The notes beneath the pieces were generated by a model. That model worked only from the letters and a program-made list of their open reading frames with translations. It was not told the origin of the DNA and made no database searches. Both the position numbers and the translations under genes were made by a program. A stretch of 64,000 nucleotides of DNA from the NCBI GenBank assembly GCA_029255685.2, contig CM055318.2:7135001-7199000 (forward strand). Direction: 5' to 3'. The DNA comes from Silene conica (taxonomy: Eukaryota; Streptophyta; Magnoliopsida; Caryophyllales; Caryophyllaceae). Of the stretch, positions 12,695 to 22,067 are shown in pieces (positions within the stretch are counted from its first letter, which is position 1; every line of letters begins with the position of its first letter).

Positions 12695-13081
12695 GGGTGT
12701 GTTTGGATACAAATTTAGGAGGGAAAGGAAGGAGAGGGAACGGGAGGTGAGGGGAGGTGAGGTGAGGGGAATTGTGGTTGTTTGGATAATAAAAATTTTG
12801 AGAGGGAAATGGGAGGGATAAAAGAGGGACATGATGTATTGTATAGAGGATGTTATAGAATATTATGAAAAAATGACGATGGGTTGTTTGGATAGTTTCC
12901 TTCCAAATCTTGCCAATCATGGAGAGATTATAATTTGGTCTAATGGAGAGAAATTGAATCCTCCCAATTCCCTCCCCTTCCATTTCCCTCCTTCCATACA
13001 TTGTAACCAAACAATGAAAATTGAATCCCTCCCTTTCCCTCCCCTCCCCTTCCCTCCAATTCTCTCAATCCAAACACACCC
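12695..13081. mobile_element. PIF/Harbinger-like (Tourist-type) MITE with purine/pyrimidine arms
   Basis: The element is 387 bp with 14-bp perfect terminal inverted repeats (GGGTGTGTTTGGAT and ATCCAAACACACCC), flanked by TAA at 12692-12694 and 13082-13084. The left arm is almost pure purine (GGGAGG/GAAAGG blocks) and the right arm is the matching pyrimidine run, so each strand can fold back over most of its length. The ORFs across it are shadows. Confidence 0.88.
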
Positions 13082-13539
13082 TAAGTCACCATGAACGACT
13101 CCATGGTTGTGCCTGTCATAGTGTATTGAGTTCTCCGCAACGAGTTTATAGAATTAGACGCATGAGACCGGTTCATAAATAGGTGAAGTTTTATCCTAAC
13201 AATTGGTCTTGCTTAAATTTAAGACGGATAGTGTCGGTTTGAATTAAGAATTTGTGTTATCCTAAAGCCAATTGATGACATGAGAGTAGTCCACTTAAAT
13301 ATACCTATAAATTAATTCATTTATTATTATTCAAAATGTGGGACAATACCCCTCGTACACATATGCTTTCGGTTAATGGCAGGAAAGGAACCAAAAAAAC
13401 AAGTAAAAAGAGTGAAAGGCCGCGAAACGTATTTAATACGTAATACAGCTTTTTGATTATGTTTAGTTAATGTAATTATTGTGGTATCTAATCTCTTTAC
13501 GTTAATACTCAAATTTACATTTGCGACGACTAGAGTTGG

Positions 13540-13840
13540 TTATAGGACGGGCAGACCTTGCCTAGCCCAGCCCGACCCTCCCTGGTCAGCATTCCAGTGC
13601 ATAGCCCACTTCCCCCTAGCTCGGCCCGTCTAAACCGCCTCCCCTTCCTGACCTAGCCCGGGTCAGGAAACCCTAACCTGCCCCGTCCTTGGCCTCCCTA
13701 CTTAGTATAAAATAAAATAAAAATTATGTAGACTAGCCTAGCTCGGATCAAATATTCTCCCAGCCTCGCCCAGCCCGGTCAAGCCTGCCCCTCCCCTGGC
13801 CTAGCCAAAGAGCCCAACCTGATGAAGACAACTCTGACAA
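13540..13840. repeat. GC-rich dispersed repeat of GCCCGGCC/CCTAGCCC words
   Basis: This stretch is strongly C-rich in an AT-rich neighbourhood, with repeated TAGCCC, CAGCCC and GGTCAGG words. Its ends look like TAGAGTTG (left) and CAACTCT (right), recalling hAT-like elements such as the one at 14094. No matching 8-bp flanks were found, so the classification is tentative. Confidence 0.4.
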
Positions 13841-14093
13841 TAACCATTATCAATTTTAAACTTAAAATGAAATAAATATATACCATATTAGACAAGTTAC
13901 CTAAAATTCTAAAAATGTAAATATTTTGCCTTTATTATCACCATGTGTTACACTACTACCTGACCCCGGAATAATAAAATCATTGGAGTTCACTTACCTA
14001 GGTAACTGAAACTTTCCACTTGAACTAAAAAATAATGTTCGACAACACAAAATACAATACCCCATATACAATTGAATATGGATCTCATAAAGC

Positions 14094-14652
14094 AAGAGGA
14101 GGCAATCGGGTCACTCAAGTCGGTTACTTGTCGGATAAAAGCGGGTTGAGTCATATCGGGTTTGGGTTATGTCGAGTCAGTGACGAGTTCGGGTCGGGTC
14201 GGTTCAAGTCGGGCCATCTACGGGTCGGGTTATCAATGAGTGGCAAGTCGGGTCGGGTCATTACACTATATTTTTAGTTTTAGATTGTAATTTATGTTTA
14301 AATAATGGTTATTACGTCATACATACGCGTATTAATTGTAATTTTAAGTGAAAAATAATTAAGATGAATGACAATTTGGTGTTATTTTAACCATTATTAT
14401 AAGCTAGTTCATTATTGGATCGTCTATTGGTTGAGAAAATATCGAGTCACAGGTCGAGTCGGGCCAGGTCGGTTCAGATCGGGTTCGAGATGGAAAAAGT
14501 AAGGTTGATATATATTAGTTATCGGATTAGTTCGGATTGCGTCAATTCGATTTCGATTCACCTAATTTTTCAGGTAGTATCGGGTCGGGCATTGGGCGAG
14601 TCGAGTTGGGTTCCTCATGTCAGATCAACATGTGTCACCTGACTCACCTCTA
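14094..14652 (+). mobile_element. hAT-like non-autonomous element built of CGGGT repeats
   Basis: The element is 559 bp. A perfect 8-bp duplication CATAAAGC flanks it (14086-14093 and 14653-14660). Ends are AAGAGGAGGCAATCGGGTC and GACTCACCTCTA, degenerate versions of the TAGAGGTGGCAA / TTGCCACCTCTA ends of the copy at 33079. The interior has G-rich tracts of TCGGGTCGGGT at both ends and an AT-rich centre. Peptides translated across it resemble those of the 33-kb copy only because the DNA repeats are related; I do not regard them as coding. Confidence 0.82.
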
Positions 14653-16297
14653 CATAAAGCTTCCAAACAAAATTAGAGAAGAAAAGATGAATGGTATGAA
14701 AACCTTGAATAAAAGGGAGTAATATTTATACAATTCACTTAATTTTCAAATTCATATGAATTTAATATTCTTAGAAATTTTAGTATCTTATTACAGGAAA
14801 CCAAACGATTCCGTTAATACCATATTTCATTTCTCTAACCAAATGTGAATTGGAGTAACCAAACAACCTCATCATTTTGCAATTCACGTGAATTAAAGTT
14901 CCTGTATTATTTAGTGGGTAACCAAACGACCCCTTTTTCTTTTTTATCGCCCTTAAAATTATTAGAATAAAATACAAAACTACCGTTTTTCTCTTCACAT
15001 GACATCAACAACAATTCAAGATCACTCTTCAATTCCAATTTATCATTATCATTTTTAGTTTATTAATTGTAGTGGATAATTTATCTCAGCTGACTTGAGA
15101 TTATTGTATTAAATTGATTGAAATTGAGATGTCTACCCAAAATGAGAATAATTTTAATCAATTAGTTAGTTGATATGGCTTATTAGTTTGATGTATGATG
15201 AACTACAATCAAATATTCAAAGTATCAAACAAATAAAAATACCAAGTATTAAAATTTAGGATGTATGAAACTATAAACAAGACCAACTATATGTGGCTGA
15301 CTTTGAGCAAATCAATAATTGAACAGTTTGACGCAATACACGATATGTTAAGAGGAAATTAGGGTTAGCGGCGGTTATTGATTAAGGTTTGCCTTGTTAA
15401 CTTGGTAATTGTTATGTTGTTATTTTATAAGGTAGTGTTTGAAAATACCAAATTAATATTATTTCATGATTTTAATTGTAAAAGTTTAAATGCTTTAATT
15501 TAATTTCAAATCCAAATATCAAAATTATGTATGGGAAATCCATGAAATAGAAAATGAATTTGGGCTTGACAGATATGGGTCGAGGTCATCATTGAATGTT
15601 TTATATTTGAAAAAAAAAAAAATATTATCTCCGAAAAAATTTGCGATCATAAAAAATATCATAAGTAAAAATATTGTGATGAAATTTTCATCACAAAATA
15701 ATACGTAAGAATTGATGGAATTGAAATAACTTTTATATGATATGTATTTGAGCACCCCCAATTTTAACTAACTTTGAATTGATGAGGAATTAAGGCGGTT
15801 CCTATTCTGAATTCTAGGGATTCCCAAAGACTTCAAATGTTTCAATTACGAAATTTAATTACAATTCAAGGTTGTTAAACATACCATTAGTCGAAAGAGA
15901 AATTTTTGATCATAATCAATAAATCTTCTCTAATTAATCAATCCAACTCGATTTCACTAGCTAACTATTCTTCAACTCTTTTCGAATAAAAAAATAGAAA
16001 TATATTTTTCATTCCTTTGTCCGACATACAAACCTTTTATTCATAATAATTTTTTCTTACTCTAATCTCATTCATTTATATTAATTTAATTTCTATAATT
16101 TGATAATTTGATACAACATAGTTAATAAAGTTGATAAATTAGAATTATTATTAGATTGACTCGAATATAAACATTTATAATTAGATAATTTGACGGATTT
16201 GATTAATTTGTGAGGAAGAGAAGTATAGAGAGTTTGTTTTCTTATTTTTGGAAAAAAAGTAAAGAATAATAATGACAAAAGTTTCAAAAGAAAAGTA
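14653..16297. other. Gene-free AT-rich spacer
   Basis: I see no supported genes, RNA genes or intact element ends. A pair of short inverted stretches (near 14795-14925, around GAAACCAAACG / AACCAAACGAC) may be a decayed element. Confidence 0.4.
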
Positions 16298-16490
16298 CTC
16301 CATCTGAGTTATAGTAATGGTTCATTTACTTTTATGCACAAAAAATAAGGAAATGATACACAAAAACACCCTACCTCACAGTGAATTGATTTTGGACCAT
16401 ACAAAAAAATTACTAAAAATGGAAAGAGAAACCATCACTAAACTCGCACCAAAAAGGAAGTAAGAGCTATTACTCCGACTCGGAAGGGAG
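16298..16490. mobile_element. Stowaway-like MITE, 193 bp
   Basis: TA flanks at 16296-16297 and 16491-16492 enclose ends CTCCATCTGAGTTATAGTAA and CGACTCGGAAGGGAG. The subterminal sequence (GCGAGTTTAGTGATGG on the minus strand) matches the inner element at 52818. This is therefore the short, empty form of that family. Confidence 0.75.
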
Positions 16491-17420
16491 TAATTTTTTT
16501 CATAGAGAAGTAATTTTTTTTCATAAAAAAGGTAATTTTTTTTCATAAAAAACAACTACGTAATTATACTTCCACTTTCTTTTCTTGTCAATTTTTAAGT
16601 CATCATCCCACTTGTTTTCTTTGTATTTGGAAATGTGTTTTTTCCCAAATGCCCTCTAATATCTTTAAAATTACTAGAGATGTCATTGATTTATAGGTAG
16701 AGTTTCCACATTACTCCACTTTGGAATAAGATCCTCTCTAATTTATTCCCCCACTTGCTTCCCAACTTTTTTCATTTGCTTTTTTTATTAGATGATGTCT
16801 TTTTTTAATTATTGGGCAAAATAAATAAAATGTTAAGTAAAAAATGAAGTATGTATTAGCGTTTTATCTACAAGCTTATGAAAATTTTGATAAATTACCA
16901 TGAATTTGATGTGTGTTAAGAGGATATTAGGGTTAATGGCAAGTTAATAATCCAATTCGCTACGCACGACGCGACCATTGAATGTCGTGCGTCACACAAA
17001 ACATATCGATGGTGGTGTTCGTGTGTCACACACGACACAGCCAAGAAAGTAATATCTTTTGACTTTAATTTTAAAGGTCGGGGTTCGGGGCTATAAACTA
17101 TTACATTAAATATACTAGAAATAAAAATATTACTTCATATATCGTATTATTCAAAGTTATTATTTATATGCTAAATAATTTATTTATACTCCTTCCAATC
17201 CAGACTAAAGATTTTATTTCTCTTATTTGGGTGATCTAGACCAAAACTTCCAATCCCTCTCCGGCAAAAAAAAAAAAAAAATGACCAAACACTTCCCACA
17301 CCCTTATTTAGTTATTTACAAAACATATCTTTACTCTATTTCATTTTGATGTGTCGAGTCAATGGTTATGCTTTTTATTTTAAGAATGAAATTGATGAAC
17401 AATTTGTGTTTAATCATTTC

Positions 17421-17975
17421 TGTTAAATTTAATAACAGGTTTGGACCACATCCGAACGGAGGAGAAATAGTTCGAATATAAACCCAAGAGGGTTCACTCT
17501 AAAATCAATTGACAATAGATGGGGTAACCCATTTCCTTATAAAGTGATAATTCTTCTCTTTTTTATTAATGTGGGATAATCCTCACATGTGAGACTTTCG
17601 GGTTTCTTCACATTCCCCCTCATATGTGAAGCCCACTTACACACAGACCAGACAAATTACTTGAGCAACCTTGATCGTCTAGCTGTAAACTTGGCCCAGT
17701 ATCAACCCAGACCGGACAAATTACTTGAACAACCTTGATCGTCTAGCTGTAAACTTGGCCCAGTATCAACCCAGACCGGACAAATTTAATTGAGCAATTT
17801 TCTTTGCTCGTCCGGCTGCAAACTCTGGCCCATGAATCCCAGGTCTTTAGCCATGTGCTCTGATTCCCTGTTAAATTCAATAACAGGTTTGGGCCACCCC
17901 CGAACAGAGGAAAAAAAAGTCCATAATATAAACCTAAAAGGGTTCCACTATAAAACTAATTAAAGAACAATAATT
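17421..17975 (-). mobile_element. TRIM-like LTR element with internal 64-bp tandem repeat
   Basis: Two similar direct repeats begin TGTTAAATTYAATAACAGG (17421 and 17879). The left one runs to about 17612 and ends TTCACA. Next to the right repeat lies GCTCTGATTCCC (17867-17878), a slightly decayed reverse complement of a tRNA-iMet primer-binding site. Next to the left repeat lies TTCCCCCT, the reverse complement of a polypurine tract. Together these indicate a minus-strand TRIM with its right (5') LTR shortened. Coding capacity is absent. Confidence 0.6.
17644..17835. repeat. 64-bp tandem repeat, about 2.5-3 copies
   Basis: Units begin with CAGACCRGACAAATT at 17644, 17708 and 17772. The first two are nearly identical; the third diverges after about 17 bases. 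The array lies inside the TRIM-like element. Confidence 0.85.
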
Positions 17976-18097
17976 GATCTATGTGCCAAAATCAATTTGT
18001 TCAGACATTCACACTCAATTTGTTCTACTTGTGAGGTAGTAATTGATCTCTGTGTCAAAATCAAAGAACAATAATTGACCACACAGAAGGAATATAA

Positions 18098-18381
18098 GGG
18101 CTTGTTTGGTTACCCATTAAAATCATGGGATGTTGAACTTCCCGGGAAGTGTAAAATTATGTTGTTGTTTGGTTGCCAATATCATGGGAAGTCATGAATT
18201 TACTTCCTCCATTATATGGGAAGTTACCCACCAAGTCCCCCCTTGGTCAATAGAACTTCCCGCATGAATTAACTTCCCATATGCGAACCAAACACTTTTT
18301 GCGAATTCACATGAATTGGACATTCATGTGATCTTGAAGTTCCCGGGAACTTTAATTCCCCTATGTCAACCAAACAAGCCC
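18098..18381. mobile_element. PIF/Harbinger-like MITE in the sulfate transporter promoter
   Basis: The element is 284 bp with terminal inverted repeats GGGCTTGTTTGGTTA-like and CAACCAAACAAGCCC, flanked by TAA at 18095-18097 and 18382-18384. The interior contains repeated CTTCCCGGGAAG-type words. It ends 56 bp before the TATA box of the downstream gene. Confidence 0.85.
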
Positions 18382-18436
18382 TAAATATTAGAATTGAAAT
18401 AAGTTCCAAAAGTAAACGCCCTAATCCCCCAACTCT

Positions 18437-18444
18437 TATAAATA
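18437..18444 (+). promoter_or_regulatory. TATA box of the sulfate transporter gene
   Basis: TATAAATA lies 92 bp upstream of the chosen ATG (18536), a normal plant spacing for a transcript starting near 18470. Confidence 0.6.
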
Positions 18445-18974
18445 TTGGCATTTGATTTCATGCATAAGGCATCTTCCTCTTTACAACATTATTTCACGAC
18501 ATTTTCACCTGATACAAATATCTGAGTTAAACAAGATGAATTTCAAAAATGTTGAACAACAAGGAGTAGGAGGTTTACAGTCTAAACAAGACCTTGTAAA
18601 AGAGTTTAAGCATGGCTTTAAAGAAACCTTTCTCTCAAATGATCCATTTCATGACCATAACTCTGTAAATTATCAAAACTACTCGAAATTTAAAAGATTT
18701 ATTCTTTTATTACAAGTTTTTTTTCCAATCCTTGGATGGGCAAAATCATACAATTTCTCGAAATTTCGACAAGATCTTCTTTCAGGAATCACCATTGCAA
18801 GTATGCAAGTTCCTCAGGTAATTTTAACTTGCATAGTTTTGTATACAATTTTCTTTGAGTTTGTAATCTGAAATGTATTATTTGTTCAAACAGGACATTG
18901 CTTATGCAAAGCTTGTCAACCTGCCTCCACAATATGCTTTATGTGAGTCCACTACTTCTGAATCTTTTTGATAC

Positions 18975-19535
18975 GGAAAATTCACGTGGTATCCTTAAAG
19001 TTTGACACTTTCAAACAAAACCCTTTTTTTTTCAACTGAAACTTTTCTCCTAGGTAGAAGTTTTTGTATGTCCAAGTCTTTCTGAGACGTACGAGTTCTA
19101 AATTCGACATTTTTTTTTCCAAATCAATTTGAAAAATAAAAATCTGGCATTTTTTGAACTCGTAAACATGAGTTATGACCATTTAAAGTTTTTCGTTGAG
19201 AAAAATGGAAGTTTTTGCCAAAATGGTGTTCCAAACGGAACTATTTAACAAAATAGAGTTCTTTTGAAACTAATTAACAAAAATGGTTCCACGTGATAAT
19301 TACTTCTGTTACTCGACTGTGGTTTTCTTCAACTAGTCGTTGTCCCACACAACGACATGGTTGAGAAATAAAAAAAAAATCAGAAATTATGACTTGAAAC
19401 CATTTTTAGTAATTAGTTTCAAAAGAGCCTCATTTTGTTAAATAGTTCCGTTTGGAACACCATTTTGGCAAAAACTTCAGAAAAATGGGTATTTCGTGCA
19501 AAATGTCAAACCTTAGGATACCACGTGAATTTTCC
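18975..19535. repeat. Long foldback element in SULTR intron 2
   Basis: Ends GGAAAATTCACGTGGTATCC and GGATACCACGTGAATTTTCC are perfect inverted repeats. A second inverted segment of about 80 bp (near 19209-19290 and 19397-19478, around TTTTTGCCAAAATGGTGTTC) is almost perfectly complementary. The loop lies near 19345. This is a MITE-like foldback; the target duplication is unclear (ATAC appears next to both ends). Confidence 0.8.
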
Positions 19536-20646
19536 AATACGACTGTCGACTGTCTTATCCAAGTCGTGAAGCACATCGTACTAATCGAAAAGGACTAATG
19601 TCGGAATGTGGTAGAACAGATAGTAGCTTTGTTCCACCACTGATATTCGCGGTGATGAGTAGCTCAAGAGAGCTGGCAATTGGGCCTGTGGCTGTAGTAT
19701 CACTGATGATGGGTAATCTCCTACAAAAGGAATATGATCCTGTCACACAAGCTGATGAATATCGTCGACTCGTTTTCACTGCTACCTTCTTTGCTGGTAT
19801 TACTCAGGCTGCTCTTGGATCCCTCAGGTATTTCCAATTCAATCTGCACATTGTCACTGGAAAACCGACTTTTGATGCTCTTATAAGTTATAACTCTTTA
19901 ACTTTTAAATATCAGATTGGGATTTTTGGTCGAGTTTCTGTCACATGCTGTAACTATCGGGTTCATGGCTGGAGCTGCCATTGTTATAGCTCTTCAACAG
20001 TTAAAGGGCTTACTTGGTATCAAACACTTTACTAAGAAAACCGATATTGTCTCTGTTATGAGCTCTGTTTGGAGCGCTGCTCGCCATGGTGTACGTCTAT
20101 CCTTTCCTTGCTCCATTATCTCGCAAGCTCAGATTGAGTCGGGTTAATTTTGTAACGTCTTTAAACTGATGATAATAACATTGGCAATTTCGGACAGTGG
20201 GAGTGGCGCACTATTCTCATAGGAGTATCATTTTTGGTGTTCCTTCTGGTTGCGAAGTACATTGTAAGAAACCTTATTCCGAACTTATTCTTCAAATTCA
20301 GGCCATTTTATCGTCTTTCAAATGACCGTTAATATGTTAATTACTCCGTGTTGAATAATAGGGAAAACGGAACAAAAAATTGTTCTGGGTCTCAGCAGTT
20401 GCTCCACTGGTCTGCCTGATACTAGCCACATTTCTGGTTTACATCAGCCATGCTAATGAACACGGCGTTCAAATTGTAAGTGCAGACGGTTCATCATACG
20501 CAGAAACCAAAAACCGTCTTATTCAGACATTCTTCGATCCCTTTGTTTCTTACAGTAAGTCGATTTCAGGTTGGACATATTCCAAAGGGTATAAATCCGT
20601 CATCTATTGATCAGTTATACTTCTCCGGAGCCAATCTAAGCAAAGG

Positions 20647-22004
20647 TGTTAGAACACTTATTGTTGATGATGCCAAGTTACTCTTAATCACTTCTAATGT
20701 CTTCTTCTAGTGTTGTGTTTAATAGCAAATGATATCAAGCCTATGAATGATCAAAGACAAATCAAGAAGAAGTCCCAAGATGCAAGAGAAGAAATCTAAG
20801 TCGAGTCTAGAAAGAGTGTTGTAAGCAAGGTAATTGATCATACTCATCTAAGTCATTAAAAGTGCAAAAGTCATGAAACAGTTCTCAGACTGTTGCATGA
20901 CCTGTGTCTAGTGCTAGTTACGGAGATAATTTTCAAAGAAGATTTCAAATGTTTGAAATTGTTTTCAAAATATCAGCTTGTGTTTAAATAAATTATTATT
21001 TGAATCATAGTTCAGAAAATCAAGTTGAAAATCTTATTCAAAGGAGACTTGGTCTTTGTGAAAGTAAAATCTTGCTTTATTTCCTCATTTAGCTAAGTGA
21101 GTTTCTCCATGAGGGAAAGTTGAAATGCTTCCTTAGCTAAAAGAGTGTATCATAGAGCCTTGTGAAATCAGACCAGTCCTTTTACCCTCCTTGACAATTT
21201 GACTTACCCTTTTACCTACCTAGTAAAGACAATCTCATTGTGTAAAAGGTAGGCAAAGCACATGCTTTAGGGTTTCAAGAAGCCTTGCATTTCGGCTATA
21301 AATATGGACCCTTGGGTTCATTTATTACCAAGACTTTTTAGTGCATTCATTACAAACTTTTGCAAAACTGATTTGTGCTTCATCTTTCAAAGTAACTTTG
21401 CAAATGTTTTAAGTTTTTAAAAGTCTTCAAAAGGTTTTAACAAAGACATTATCTCCTAAGCACTAGTAGCACTCTTAATGCCTAATGAGTATGTTCAAGG
21501 ACCTTGTGTTTAGATCTTAAATGAAGTCTCCATGTTCTTAAAAGAGAACCCTTGAGACATGATCTTGTAAACCAAAGGTAGAACAACAAAAACTCTTAGA
21601 GCGGAGTAGCTCTAAGTTTGAGTCAAGTCTTTAAGCGGAGTAGCTTGAAGCATTGCAACCGGAGTAGGTTGGCGAGTTGTCTTATTGTAATAGTTCTAGT
21701 TAAGCGGAGTAGCTTCTAAACTTTTAATAAGATAACGGTTGGACGTAGGCTCCGGAGTAGGAGCTGAACCAATTTTTTATATCGCCTGTTTTCATTCTTG
21801 TTCATTCTCTTATCAATCTTTCGAATGCTTACTACTTACGATAACTAGCAGGTCTGTGCAACTGTTGCCTATACTGTTGCTCAGACTCCATCTTTCGTGC
21901 TTGACTCTTAACTCTATCAAGTTTAAATCTGAAATTTTTAAAAAAAAAGGTCACCTAATTCACCCCCTCCCCCTCTTAGGTGTTAAACTCGTTGTGACTC
22001 TTCA
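20647..22004 (+). repeat. 5' LTR of the Sirevirus-type element
   Basis: The LTR is 1358 bp, TG...CA. A TATA box (TATAAATA, 21297-21304) places the transcript start near 21330, so R and U5 cover about the last 675 bases. Those contain the GGAGTA hairpin array. No difference from the 3' LTR was seen by eye, and the lengths are equal. Confidence 0.95.
21595..21766 (+). promoter_or_regulatory. Array of five GGAGTA-loop hairpins in R/U5
   Basis: Five GGAGTA hexamers, each enclosed by complementary arms, start at 21603, 21637, 21661, 21706 and 21754. Stems next to the loop are GAGC/GCTC, AAGC/GCTT, AACC/GGTT, AAGC/GCTT and CTCC/GGAG. The first is a perfect 8-bp stem; the second has 7 pairs plus a G-U wobble. 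The loop is constant while the stems change on both sides together. This suggests selection on RNA structure in the genomic-RNA leader. A second copy of the array is in the 3' LTR (31282-31453). Confidence 0.75.
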
Positions 22005-22006
22005 AT

Positions 22007-22018
22007 TGGTATCAGAGC
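22007..22018 (+). other. Primer-binding site (initiator tRNA-Met)
   Basis: TGGTATCAGAGC lies two bases after the end of the 5' LTR. It is complementary to the 3' end of plant initiator tRNA-Met, the usual primer of Ty1/copia elements. Confidence 0.93.
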
Positions 22019-22067
22019 CTCGTGCTCTTGATTTAGGTCTTACCACCAAAGAGAAAGATCCGTAGTC

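Noticed and set aside
12654..13094. Overlapping ORFs on both strands across 12.65-13.1 kb
   Set aside because: They fall across a MITE with purine/pyrimidine arms and have simple composition.
14035..14642. ORFs with Gly/Arg/Ser-rich peptides resembling one encoded near 33365-33595
   Set aside because: The similarity is due to related CGGGT-repeat elements; there is no sign of a real protein.
21739..22065. Small ORF spanning the LTR and primer-binding site (and its twin at 31426)
   Set aside because: It lies in U5, has no family features and is repeated only because the LTRs are identical.
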